Shown here: in pieces, positions 7,897 to 16,848 of the stretch
How the letters are laid out: each line of letters opens with the position of its first letter
How positions within the stretch are numbered: position 1 is the stretch's first letter
Assembly (NCBI GenBank): GCA_035704555.1
Contig: DASSWT010000161.1
Coordinates: 1 to 23,325, forward strand
Direction of reading: 5' to 3'
DNA from: Saccharospirillum sp035704555
GTDB lineage: Bacteria; Pseudomonadota; Gammaproteobacteria; Pseudomonadales; Natronospirillaceae
DNA length: 23,325 bases
Notes under the pieces: model-generated
What the model was told of the DNA's origin: nothing
The model's input: only the letters and a program-made list of their open reading frames with translations
Databases searched by the model: none
Program-made: the position numbers and the translations under genes

Positions 7897-9417
7897 TCAC
7901 AATTCGGGCATCTGCGAAACCAGTGACAACCGAACATCAACACCCTCGACCTGGAAATGGGGTTGAACATACATATTAACGGTGTAGTAACCGGGGTTAT
8001 CGGCCGCCTCTTTAACGGTAACCATGCCGTCTTTCAGCGGGTGAGTCGCTGCCAGTTCCGGCTCAGGATTGTTCATCTTGGTCACCATTTTTTGCAACCA
8101 GGCATTCAGCTCGTTCTCAAGATCCTGACGGGATTTGAGTGAACCAATGCTTTCCCGCTGCAACACCTTGAGGTATTGGGCAATACGAGACACCAGAAAG
8201 ATGTACGGCAACCGGGAGTTGATCCGCGAGTTAGCCGTCGCCTCCGGTGTGTCGTACTCAACCGGCTTCTGAGTTGAATTCGCCGAGAAGAAACAGGCGT
8301 AATCGCTGTTCTTGTAGTAGCTGAGCGGAATAAAGCCATGATCGGCGAACTCCAGCTCCTTGGTTTCAGAGATCAGCACCTCGGTTGGAATCTTCGACTC
8401 TGTGCCGCGACCAGACTCGTAAAAGTGGATGGGCAGCCCTTCCAGCTTGCCACCAGCCTCGGGGCCACGAATGTTGACGGTCCAGCCGTGCTTTTTGAAG
8501 CTGCGCACCATATTGGAGGCGAAGGCAAACGCCGAGTTGCCCCAGCAATACCGGTCGTGCTGTTCACCCGAAACACCTTCGTTGTAATTGAAGGTACGAA
8601 CCGGGTTTTCTTCACCATACGGCAAGCGCAACAGGAAGCGGGGGAATACCATACCCACATAACGTGAGTCTTCGGTTTCCCGAAACCCTTTCCAGCGAAT
8701 GTATTCAGCTCTGTCCATGTAGCTGGAAACATCCTGAATTTTGGGTATTTCCTCAACACTGTCTTTGCCGAAAAACTGAGGACCAATGGCACTGATGAAC
8801 GGACAGTGTGCCGCACTGGCCACTTTGGAAACCTCGGTCAGCAGTTCGACATCCGGTGCCGAACGGTCAAACTCGAAGTTGGCCACCACGGCTGAAATGG
8901 GCTCACCCCCGGGCGTATCGTACTCCTGGGTGTAGATGTGGTTAAAGAAGCCGGACTGGGTTGTATCCGGTGCTTCTTCAAAGTCTTCGCGCAGGGTTTC
9001 CTTGTCGCAATCGAGCAGTTCAATGCGAGTGTTGCTTTTGAAATCCGTTCTGTCAGTCAGGAACTTCAAGCCGCGCCAGGTTGATTCCACCTTTTGAAAG
9101 GTGGCGTGGTGCAACACTTCATCCAGCTGACTGGAAATGGTTTCATCGATTTTGGCGATGTACTGATCGAGCAGGTTCTTGTCGATTCGCTCAATCTGTT
9201 CACCCGCTTCCAGCGCTATCTCAAAAAACACCTTGAGTGCTGCGGTAATGCGCTGATTCGAGGCAACGTCTGCCATGCCTTTCGAATCCTGGAACAGATT
9301 GATATCAATCGGCTGGTCGACGGGCTTCATATCAACCAGACTGCAAAGCCGGCTGTAGATGCTGCCGTCTTCCTGAACTGTTTCTGAGGTTTGAGTTGTG
9401 CTGTCCTGTACAGTCAT
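7897..9417 (-). CDS. tssC (vipB): T6SS contractile sheath large subunit TssC
   Basis: TssC and TssB form the contractile sheath around the Hcp tube. The product of about 506 residues is the normal size. It contains the family core from FHHATFQKVESTWRGLKFLTDRTD-like sequence near the N-terminus through AECPFISAIGPQFFG-like (here AAHCPFISAIGPQFFG) and RLPYGEENPVRTFNYNE, and ends with the conserved YTVNMYVQPHFQVEGVDVRLSLVSQMPEL-like tail. The ATG at 9417 is chosen because AAGGAG (9424-9429) lies 6 nt upstream. An upstream in-frame start (9477) would overlap tssB and lacks such a site. The Shine-Dalgarno overlaps the tssB stop codon, so the two sheath genes are closely coupled. Confidence 0.97.
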   Translation of the reverse strand: MTVQDSTTQTSETVQEDGSIYSRLCSLVDMKPVDQPIDINLFQDSKGMADVASNQRITAALKVFFEIALEAGEQIERIDKNLLDQYIAKIDETISSQLDEVLHHATFQKVESTWRGLKFLTDRTDFKSNTRIELLDCDKETLREDFEEAPDTTQSGFFNHIYTQEYDTPGGEPISAVVANFEFDRSAPDVELLTEVSKVASAAHCPFISAIGPQFFGKDSVEEIPKIQDVSSYMDRAEYIRWKGFRETEDSRYVGMVFPRFLLRLPYGEENPVRTFNYNEGVSGEQHDRYCWGNSAFAFASNMVRSFKKHGWTVNIRGPEAGGKLEGLPIHFYESGRGTESKIPTEVLISETKELEFADHGFIPLSYYKNSDYACFFSANSTQKPVEYDTPEATANSRINSRLPYIFLVSRIAQYLKVLQRESIGSLKSRQDLENELNAWLQKMVTKMNNPEPELAATHPLKDGMVTVKEAADNPGYYTVNMYVQPHFQVEGVDVRLSLVSQMPEL

Positions 9418-9427
9418 GTGCTGCTCC

Positions 9428-9958
9428 TTATTCCTTGGCGTCATCCGCGTCTGCGGTATCCGCCTGTTGCTCGGCAATCAGGGACTTCAATTCATCTTTC
9501 AGGGATGTCAAATCCGGCTGGGAATTCAGAATACGCTCAACTTCCTTGCGGAAAGAGCTGTTGTCGAGCAAGTTGGACTTAAGGTCCTTCAGCAGGTTGC
9601 GCATCGACATCAACTGACTCAACTCGGGAATCTCGGCGGCAACCGCCTCCGGATGAAAAGACCTGAACGACTTGGCGGTGAGAGATACATTGATTTCACT
9701 GCCGTCATCCTTAATGCGGTTGGGCACCGAGTAATTCATTTCCGGTGCCAGATCAGACATCACCTGCTCCAGATTGGACGAGGTAATGTTGACCCGCTCA
9801 CGCTCGCTCACATCGCCTTCACCTTTGCCATTGCTGAAGTCGCCCATCACCAGCAACTTCATTGGCAGTTCCTTCTTAACGCTGGCACCACCGGTTTCGA
9901 GATCCAGCGCTATATTGACCCGCGCACGGGGTACTTCATTTTGAAAACTATCAGCCAT
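9428..9958 (-). CDS. tssB (vipA): T6SS contractile sheath small subunit TssB
   Basis: TssB is the small sheath protomer. The 176-residue product starts MADSFQNEVPRARVNI and carries the conserved ELPMKLLVMGDFS segment (about 30-42). LSQLMSMRNLLKDLKSNLLDNSSFRKEVERIL (about 113-144) follows, the helical region that pairs with TssC, and a short acidic tail. A strong AAGGAG Shine-Dalgarno lies about 8 nt before the ATG. Only 10 bp separate its stop from the tssC start, and 69 bp separate it from tssA upstream. Confidence 0.97.
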   Translation of the reverse strand: MADSFQNEVPRARVNIALDLETGGASVKKELPMKLLVMGDFSNGKGEGDVSERERVNITSSNLEQVMSDLAPEMNYSVPNRIKDDGSEINVSLTAKSFRSFHPEAVAAEIPELSQLMSMRNLLKDLKSNLLDNSSFRKEVERILNSQPDLTSLKDELKSLIAEQQADTADADDAKE

Positions 9959-10027
9959 GCTGTGTACTCCTTAGTCGTGAGGCGGGTCGGTCCCTTACCT
10001 CCTTGTTGAACATCCAATTGGTCTTCA

Positions 10028-11551
10028 TTAGAACCATTCTGCGGCCTGCGCCAGGTCAGTGGCGCACATTCTGGCGTGCAGTCTGTCGAGGGTGACGTTC
10101 AGTTCCGCCTGCCGCTCACCCCCGGCGCTGGCAAGCAGGTCTTTGGTCACCAGCCAGGCCTGGCGCCAGATGGCCATAGCCAGGTCTGGCATCAGCTTCG
10201 CCAGCCAATACTCATCGACGGCTTCAACTAAGGTGTCGAGCAGCGAACTGGCCAGAGCCGGTTCCGCCGATTCATGACAAAGCTGCGCCTGGGCCAGACG
10301 AATGCGCAAACTGACGATGTTGTCGCCCGTGAGTTGGGCTCTGAGCCAGGCAAGCGCAGAGGTCAGCGAGCCTTCTTCACGTTGCTTTCGCGCCTCGGCG
10401 AGAAAGTCCACACCAGGCGAGCCACCCTGGTTATTCGAGCTTGCCGCCGTAATCTGTTCGATCCATGCCAGCGCCGCGCCTCCGGCGAAAGGGTCGCCAT
10501 TGTCGTAGCTCAATTGCCTGAGCTTGGGCAAACGTTCCATCAACTCACGAACCTGATACTCAATGACCGAGCGAGCACTGCGAAACCCGGCTTTTTGTGC
10601 AGCCAGTGCCGACAGCCGCTGCAACTCCATGCAAAACAGGCCGCCGGGTTCCATAAAGGCGTCTTCCGCCGCTTCGAACGCCATTGCCCAGTTCTCGCTA
10701 TCAATGGCATGGGTAATTTTGTTCAGGCTGGCCTCGCGCGGCGGCGGAATGCGGGTCTTACCGTTCTCGTTGGGAGGCAATTGCAAGTCTGCCCATTTCA
10801 CACTGCGCGCAAAGGCCGCGCGGCTGCCATGTTTGGATTTTTCCCTGAAATAACCCAGCATCTGTTTCTGGAGTTGCAACAGCTGAGCTTCCGATTGAAC
10901 CGGGCCAACGCTACCCGGTGATTGAGCATCAGCAGACGATTGTTCCGCCACCGTTGACCCGGAGTTTGCCGCTACCGGAGAGGAGTCGGCTGAGGCCGTG
11001 TTTGCGACCGGTTTGGGCTGATTCTTACGCAACCATTCGAACAGGTCGGGCCATCCGAACCCCTCTATTCCTGCCTCACCGGCCGCTGTGGCAAAAGATT
11101 CCCAGCTCTCTTTGGCCTCGACAAACAACGTTTCAGACGCCTGGCTGTCATGCTTCTGCACGAAGTGCAGAATACGAGGCTGCTGCAACCAGCCAATGGC
11201 CGACAGCCGTGCTTTAGGCTTTTGCGGATAGCACTGGTCGGCATCCATAGCCAGCAAGCCGGTTAACAGTCGCACGCCCCACACCAGACCTTCCAGGCCA
11301 TACACCCGCCCAGCGCCCAGCACGAAATAGGCGGCCACGCGCAGATCCTTGGCTTCCTGGCTGAGAATGTCGGTTGACAGTTTCAGGATGCGCTCGTAAT
11401 CAACATCCTGCTTCTTTTCGACTTCGGCCTTGAGGGTGCTGAATCGCTCGCCGTAGCGAGGGTCTGACCCGCTCGCCTCACCCGGCAACGGTGCCAGGCA
11501 CTGGGTTAGCCAATCATCCCAATTTTTCAGCCCTGAAATTGCTATCGTCAT
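10028..11551 (-). CDS. tssA: T6SS assembly protein TssA, VasJ-like long form
   Basis: TssA proteins prime tube/sheath assembly at the baseplate and may cap the distal end. The product of about 507 residues has an ImpA-type N-terminal domain (WDDWLTQCLAPLPGEASGSDPRYGERFSTL at the start; RVYGLEGLVWGVRLL about 80-100). A Pro/Ala/Ser-rich linker (about 195-235) and a helical C-terminal region ending in TDLAQAAEWF follow. That C-terminus resembles VasJ-type TssA; the subtype is inference. The ATG at 11551 is preferred over 11590 because it forms an ATGA overlap with the tagF stop, typical of coupled translation. Confidence 0.9.
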   Translation of the reverse strand: MTIAISGLKNWDDWLTQCLAPLPGEASGSDPRYGERFSTLKAEVEKKQDVDYERILKLSTDILSQEAKDLRVAAYFVLGAGRVYGLEGLVWGVRLLTGLLAMDADQCYPQKPKARLSAIGWLQQPRILHFVQKHDSQASETLFVEAKESWESFATAAGEAGIEGFGWPDLFEWLRKNQPKPVANTASADSSPVAANSGSTVAEQSSADAQSPGSVGPVQSEAQLLQLQKQMLGYFREKSKHGSRAAFARSVKWADLQLPPNENGKTRIPPPREASLNKITHAIDSENWAMAFEAAEDAFMEPGGLFCMELQRLSALAAQKAGFRSARSVIEYQVRELMERLPKLRQLSYDNGDPFAGGAALAWIEQITAASSNNQGGSPGVDFLAEARKQREEGSLTSALAWLRAQLTGDNIVSLRIRLAQAQLCHESAEPALASSLLDTLVEAVDEYWLAKLMPDLAMAIWRQAWLVTKDLLASAGGERQAELNVTLDRLHARMCATDLAQAAEWF

Positions 11552-12519
11552 TCCATCTGACTCCACCGTATTGCCACGTCCAACAAACACACATCGGGTT
11601 GTCCAATGAGTTGCTCAGCCCAGTGCTGCTGTTGCTGACCAGTCGTCGACCAGTCCGAACCGGGCGTTGGCCTCAGTGCCTGCTGCCAATGCGAACCGGC
11701 CAGAGGGCGGGCCAGAATCCAAACCCTGGCGCCAGCCGGGTTCAGTGACCACAGAATGTCGGGTCGCCATAGGCTGTCGTTACCTACCGGAGACAGCACA
11801 TGCAGCCAGAACACCAGGCTGACCGGTGCCATTTCTTTTGGCCCCAGCGGCAACTCCAGATCCGCCATCGGCCGATGACGCCTGCTCCGGTAGTTATCTA
11901 TCAACGCCCGGCAACCGGCCAACAAGCGAATCTGCATGGCCGGGTCGCCACCGACCAGGTGGCTGAGCCAGCGCTGTAAACTGACTTCCGACAAGTACGC
12001 CAGCGAGGCTTTCATCAGCTGTTTTCCTGCCGCAACTTCAGTTGCAACCGACGCATTTCTGAACCGATCGAATACGCTCAGCTTTGGCATTTTTTCCGGC
12101 CAGGCCAGGTCGGGATTGGTCTGGCCAAATTGCATCCAGCTACCGAAAAACAGCGGCGCCGGCTTAAAATACAAATCGGTATCCGACCACCGACTGAAAT
12201 ACATAAACGGATAACGCCGGCCGTGGCTGTCCTCACTTGGAAACACATAGCCACTCATCCCCTGACGGTCATGCCCGCCAACCTGCAGAAAGCCAACCCC
12301 GGTATCGAGGTCTGGCTGCGCGGTGCCGGGCGCCGCCATCGACTGACTGGCCTGCAGCGACAACCACTCCTTTAAACTGGCATCCAGCGTTTGAACTTCT
12401 CTGGAGCCCGACGCCGCGTGAACATAATCTGCACGGTCAGGTAACTTACCCAGAAAACCCAGGATCACCGGATCCGGACGAACGGGTTCGGCTGGTTTTT
12501 CCGGTTTAAAACCAAACAT
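11548..12519 (-). CDS. tagF: T6SS-associated regulator TagF (ImpM family)
   Basis: TagF proteins are cytoplasmic accessory factors that restrain T6SS assembly after translation. In Pseudomonas H1-T6SS they act alongside the PpkA/PppA/Fha phosphorylation pathway. The product of about 323 residues has the family N-terminus ILGFLGKLPDRADYV (about 19-33) and the conserved GYVFPSEDSHGRRYPFMYFSR segment near 95-115. The start at 12519 (MFGFKPEKP) overlaps the tssM stop as TGATG. A longer frame reading to 12720 would lie inside tssM and is disfavoured. It is followed by an ATGA overlap with tssA. No kinase, phosphatase or FHA gene is in the window. Confidence 0.92.
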   Translation of the reverse strand: MFGFKPEKPAEPVRPDPVILGFLGKLPDRADYVHAASGSREVQTLDASLKEWLSLQASQSMAAPGTAQPDLDTGVGFLQVGGHDRQGMSGYVFPSEDSHGRRYPFMYFSRWSDTDLYFKPAPLFFGSWMQFGQTNPDLAWPEKMPKLSVFDRFRNASVATEVAAGKQLMKASLAYLSEVSLQRWLSHLVGGDPAMQIRLLAGCRALIDNYRSRRHRPMADLELPLGPKEMAPVSLVFWLHVLSPVGNDSLWRPDILWSLNPAGARVWILARPLAGSHWQQALRPTPGSDWSTTGQQQQHWAEQLIGQPDVCLLDVAIRWSQME

Positions 12520-15500
12520 CAGCCGGCCCGGAACAATGAGCGAGGCAGCACCATCTGCCGGAACAGGCTCGGGTTCAGGACACTGCCTTCCCGGTCGGCG
12601 CGTATCCTGAACCGAACCGATGTTGCCCGGCTGCCCTGGCCAAACTGCCAGTGCAATTCGAACTCGGTACCGCGTACGTGGGTGACTTCCGCTTCCTGAA
12701 TTAACCGGACAAAAGCCCATTGCCCGTTGGCTTCATAACTAACCGGTGCAGTGCCATTTCCTGCCCGGGCCAGAACGCGGGCCTGGCTGTTGTTCTGAGA
12801 CAGCGTCCAGCTGAATTCGCGCCATTCCTGCGGTTCGTTTCGATACCGGTAGCCGGCGCCATTGACTTCAATCAACGCTTCGGTAACCCCGGGCACAGGC
12901 AACGGATAGAGGGCATACCCCATTCCCATTTCAGGTGAACCGGGTTTGAACAAGCCCCGCGACAACCGGTCGGCACCGACCAGAGCATCAAAAAACTGAG
13001 GGTTAAACGTCAGCCCACGGTCCAGCCAGGTACGGCTGCGCCACTGACCATTACTGCGCTGCAGAAAGGGCTCAAGTTCTTCGCTGACAAACAACCACAA
13101 TTCGCCCTGGCCCGGTTGCAACAACAACTGAACGTCGTGTGGCGTTGCTTCGACCTCGGCCGATGAGAAGGGGAATCGCCCTTGCAGGTTGTTGGCATAA
13201 ACTGAATACACCCGGCTGTCCCATTGCTGTTGAAGCGACTGGGTTGCACTGGCCAGCAGTGAAGACCAGGTCTGTTCAATGGGCGCAGTGAAGGAAGACT
13301 CGACCCAGTCGCGACTGTTGTCGGGCATGGCATCCAGCAAGGCATTAATTTCAATCCAGGCGGCGTAGAGCTGTTTGCCACTGGCGTTACCGGATAACAG
13401 GTCGCTTGAATAAACTTTTGCTTCGCGGTCGATGTCTGCGGCTGCCAGCATAAATTCCATTTCTTCAGCCAGCGCCAGCATCTGCTCACGATAAGCCGGC
13501 CAGGCCGGATTGGTCGATTTTCCGTTCTCGGCCATCACCACGTCTAACAAGGGTTCCGCCGCTGACTTGAACGCTGGCAACAGAGGCACTGGTACTGGCT
13601 CTGCCTGCTCATCATCACCGGCCAAACCGGCGACCAGGTCAGTAGTTGCCTGGCCATTGCTGATCGCCGGGTCGGTAATCTGCAACTCCTGAGCAACCCG
13701 GTTGAATATGGCCGTCCAGGGGGCTTCATCGCTGCCCAATGCCTTGATCGCCTGCACTGAGTCAGCCAGTGACGCGGGCCTCGGAACGGTTATTGACTGA
13801 ACAAAAAGAGACCACTGTTCCGTGTAATCGGCAAAATAGTACTCACGAACATCTGCCCGAAGCTGACGCCATTGGCTACTATCGGCAGCTTCATCTTCAG
13901 TGCCGTTATCCAGCCCCAGCACCCAGTCACCCTGGGTTGCCGTTTCAGCCAGCGCATCGATCTCATCGACAACGTAGGTCTCCCAGGCCGTTCGGGAAAA
14001 AGCACCGGGCACGCGGTGCTCACCTTTCAGAACACCCTGGACTGACGGATCCAGAACATCGTTGAGACCGATCGACGAAAACCGGCTGTTACCCGAGGCA
14101 ACCAACCGATCGTAAATAACCTGGGCGTCGGCATCGGTAACCAAACGGTTCTGTGCCTGCGTCACCCAGTCTTCCGAGCCAGCCCAGGGGTTAACGTGGC
14201 TTTCATCCATTCGACTGAAAACGTCGACCAGATACAGTTCTATCAAACTCTGCATACTGCTCTGGCGCTGCTGGTAGCTCAGCAGCAGCTCATGGTCGGC
14301 GTAACTTTCGTACCAGAGCTTGCTCAAATAGCCACTCAGGATATCAATGTCCTGGCGGTCGGTATGGCTGGTCAGCATCAGGTAGCTGCGCAATGCCTCA
14401 TAATAGTTTGGCTGTTCGGCAATTCGGGTCACCTGATCCAGCTCGGGCCATGACGCTGAATAGGTCTCCAGCTGCGTATGCAGAGCCGGAACGATGCGGT
14501 CATTGACGGTTTCAGTCAGAGTATTAAGCAGCAATTGCTGCATGGGTTCGGCGTGTGATTCCACCAGTGAATAGCGCCGGACAATTTGCAACGGAGAATA
14601 AGTCTGCATCTTTTCAAGTTGCTGATAATGCTCGTGCAGGCCGACCAGTGCATCCAGCCGTTCATGGTCTGAAGTACTGGTATCGTGATAGCGCTCCAAC
14701 AGCCGCTCCGCTTTGGATTCGTACCCGGAGATCAGCAACTGGTTGCTGGTGTAGGTTCCAAACAGGCCAATACCGGTCAGCGCGACAATACCGCTGATGA
14801 CCATAAAACAAACCGCCTTGACCGCCCTGCTCCACCGTTGCCGTTTACGATTGCCGCGCACAGCGTTTTGCAACGGGAAGATAACCTCGGTAAACAAATG
14901 GTCGATAAAGTAGCTGCGGGTCAGTTCAGTGTGACGCTGCACCGCGAAAGCCACCCGGGCAAAGACGCTCTTGAATGCATTGGAGCGACGCTCAAGCGCA
15001 ACGCCTTCCTGAGTACTCGACGTGAAGTAAACACCGGCGAACCAGGGAGATTCGTGATAGGGGTTATCCTTGAACAACAGTGACAACAGCTCCATCAATT
15101 TTTCAGTTGCCCCGGAGAACTGGTTCGGAAACTGATAGATGGCAACCTTGTCTTCGGGTTTCTGAGCCAGGTTTACTTTCTGGGTCCGTTGCTCCAGCAA
15201 CCGGTAATACAACTGCGTCAGCCGGTCACTCAGTACCGCCAGGCCGTTGGATGACTTGTCTTCTGTTTCGTCCAGCAGATAGACACCCCAGGGTTGTTTA
15301 ATCTCCTGCTCACTAAGGTCACTGAAGAACGCCTCGAAGCCCTTCAACAGATCGGATTTGGTGATGACGATGTAGATCGGAAAGGTCACCCCCAGTTCGG
15401 AAATCAGTTCATGCAGGCGGTTCTTCAGGTGTTTGACGTGCTGCTCCAGATCGGCTTTTTCAGACGTCAGGATCTGGTCCAGCGGTAACGCCAGCATCAG

Positions 15501-16139
15501 GCCGTTGATCGGCATTTTGGAGCGGTTTGCTTTCAGCACCCGCAGAAAAGACAACCAGTCATCGTTGTCTTCATCGCTGGTGTAGCGGCCTGCGGTATCG
15601 ATCAGAATGGCCTGGTCAGAAAACCACCAGTCGCAATCCCGGGTACCGCCAATGCCCTGTACATGAAACCGCTGGTCGTCTTTCAGCGGAAATTCCAGAC
15701 CGGATTGTGAAAACAGCGTGCTCTTGCCCGCCGCCGAAGGCCCGATCACCATGTACCACGGCAGCGCATAGAGTGCGCTGTTACCGCGATATTTGGTGCC
15801 CAGGTGAGAGCCCTTGAGTGCGTCCAGAACATCGGAAATTTTGCTTTGAATGGCGTCTGAAGAACCACCGCCCATGGCGTCGAGCTGCTTTCTCAGCTTC
15901 CTGCCGCGCCGCAGCTTGTACAGCGTTGTGATCAGCCAGACCACCAGAAAGACCGCAACTACAATACCCATGGCAATGAATTTCAGGCGAGAGGACGTCA
16001 GGCGGACGTGGTGCCCTGCAAACCAGATGATCACCAGCACCGCAACCAAACCGACAACCGCACCGGAAGCCCGCGACAACAATATATCCTTGAACCGGAA
16101 CAAAAGTCCCATCGCGCTAGCCATCGGCCTGATCTCCAT
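12519..16139 (-). CDS. tssM (icmF): T6SS inner-membrane complex protein TssM (IcmF)
   Basis: TssM spans the periplasm, linking TssL in the inner membrane to the TssJ lipoprotein. The 1206-residue product has two N-terminal membrane helices (about 26-43 and 54-73). A cytoplasmic NTPase-like domain follows, with intact Walker A GPSAAGKS (133-140) and DTAGRY (181-186). A third membrane helix lies at about 436-458 and a long periplasmic domain follows to the C-terminus, the canonical layout. The ATG at 16139 (AGGAAG four bases upstream) overlaps tssL by 23 bp. The ATG at 16124 (MASAMGLLF) overlaps by 8 bp and is a reasonable alternative. Its stop shares a base with the tagF start. Confidence 0.97.
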   Translation of the reverse strand: MEIRPMASAMGLLFRFKDILLSRASGAVVGLVAVLVIIWFAGHHVRLTSSRLKFIAMGIVVAVFLVVWLITTLYKLRRGRKLRKQLDAMGGGSSDAIQSKISDVLDALKGSHLGTKYRGNSALYALPWYMVIGPSAAGKSTLFSQSGLEFPLKDDQRFHVQGIGGTRDCDWWFSDQAILIDTAGRYTSDEDNDDWLSFLRVLKANRSKMPINGLMLALPLDQILTSEKADLEQHVKHLKNRLHELISELGVTFPIYIVITKSDLLKGFEAFFSDLSEQEIKQPWGVYLLDETEDKSSNGLAVLSDRLTQLYYRLLEQRTQKVNLAQKPEDKVAIYQFPNQFSGATEKLMELLSLLFKDNPYHESPWFAGVYFTSSTQEGVALERRSNAFKSVFARVAFAVQRHTELTRSYFIDHLFTEVIFPLQNAVRGNRKRQRWSRAVKAVCFMVISGIVALTGIGLFGTYTSNQLLISGYESKAERLLERYHDTSTSDHERLDALVGLHEHYQQLEKMQTYSPLQIVRRYSLVESHAEPMQQLLLNTLTETVNDRIVPALHTQLETYSASWPELDQVTRIAEQPNYYEALRSYLMLTSHTDRQDIDILSGYLSKLWYESYADHELLLSYQQRQSSMQSLIELYLVDVFSRMDESHVNPWAGSEDWVTQAQNRLVTDADAQVIYDRLVASGNSRFSSIGLNDVLDPSVQGVLKGEHRVPGAFSRTAWETYVVDEIDALAETATQGDWVLGLDNGTEDEAADSSQWRQLRADVREYYFADYTEQWSLFVQSITVPRPASLADSVQAIKALGSDEAPWTAIFNRVAQELQITDPAISNGQATTDLVAGLAGDDEQAEPVPVPLLPAFKSAAEPLLDVVMAENGKSTNPAWPAYREQMLALAEEMEFMLAAADIDREAKVYSSDLLSGNASGKQLYAAWIEINALLDAMPDNSRDWVESSFTAPIEQTWSSLLASATQSLQQQWDSRVYSVYANNLQGRFPFSSAEVEATPHDVQLLLQPGQGELWLFVSEELEPFLQRSNGQWRSRTWLDRGLTFNPQFFDALVGADRLSRGLFKPGSPEMGMGYALYPLPVPGVTEALIEVNGAGYRYRNEPQEWREFSWTLSQNNSQARVLARAGNGTAPVSYEANGQWAFVRLIQEAEVTHVRGTEFELHWQFGQGSRATSVRFRIRADREGSVLNPSLFRQMVLPRSLFRAG

Positions 16140-16845
16140 TTACTTCCTGAGTCCCTGTCTGGTACTGCAACAACCGGTCAGCACTGCCCGACAGGGACGA
16201 TTTCATCAAGCCGCCATAGGTAAGAAACAGCGTCACCAGCAGAGCACCGCCTACCGCCGCCATCACCCAATAGGGCTGGTTACCGCCAATTCGATAAACC
16301 AGCTGACGCTCGGGCACGGCCTGATCGGCCAGTTCCCGATTAACCGGACCACGCAAGTCATCCAACTGAGCACGAAAGGTGGCAATATAGGCCTGAAGCT
16401 GGTCGAAGCCTTTCAGGGTATAACTGCCCTGATACCCAAACTGCAGGCAACTGAAATACAGCTCCACCACTGCCCTGTGCTCGGGCAAACCCCGGCGCAA
16501 TTCATCCAGCCGCGCAAAGAAACCCTCACCGGCATTGCTGTCACCGAAGAATTCAACACAGAGTGGTTTGACCATCCAGTCGAACTTATGTGGCCAGCGC
16601 GATGACATGACGCGCTCATCAACATAGGCTGCCATACAATAGCGAACATCACGGGTAACGGCGCTCGGCCACTGGTGTTCAAAGGCGCGTCGTTCCAGTT
16701 CCACAAACGCCTGCTCGAGGTCTGCTCGCAGCGAGCTGTCGACCAAATCGGCCTGTTCCGGCTGCCGCAACGGCTCCACCAGATTGAAAATGGGGGAACA
16801 ACTTTCCACTAACACCGCTTCCATGTCGTGAGACCGGGTATCCAT
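16117..16845 (-). CDS. tssL (dotU): T6SS inner-membrane complex protein TssL (DotU), short form
   Basis: TssL anchors the complex in the inner membrane through one C-terminal helix, with its bulk in the cytoplasm contacting TssK. The 242-residue product has the DotU core (FVELERRAFEHQ..., DVRYCMAAYVDERVMSSRWP at about 66-85, YFSCLQFGYQGSY at about 129-141). One membrane helix follows, YWVMAAVGGALLVTLFLTYG (about 198-217). The C-terminal tail is short, with no OmpA-like peptidoglycan-binding domain, so it is the non-specialised form. Three bases separate it from tssK and it overlaps tssM. Confidence 0.96.
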   Translation of the reverse strand: MDTRSHDMEAVLVESCSPIFNLVEPLRQPEQADLVDSSLRADLEQAFVELERRAFEHQWPSAVTRDVRYCMAAYVDERVMSSRWPHKFDWMVKPLCVEFFGDSNAGEGFFARLDELRRGLPEHRAVVELYFSCLQFGYQGSYTLKGFDQLQAYIATFRAQLDDLRGPVNRELADQAVPERQLVYRIGGNQPYWVMAAVGGALLVTLFLTYGGLMKSSLSGSADRLLQYQTGTQEVNGDQADG

Positions 16846-16848
16846 TAT

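Noticed and set aside
7743..7979. Plus-strand ORF of 78 codons across the tssC end
   Set aside because: It runs antisense into tssC, has random-looking composition and no ribosome site.
12520..12720. Longer tagF reading frame starting within tssM
   Set aside because: The extra residues are out-of-frame tssM sequence. The TagF homology starts after the ATG at 12519, which forms a TGATG junction with the tssM stop.
15850..16605. Plus-strand ORF of 251 codons opposite tssM/tssL
   Set aside because: It is antisense to two well-supported genes, with no domain pattern of its own.
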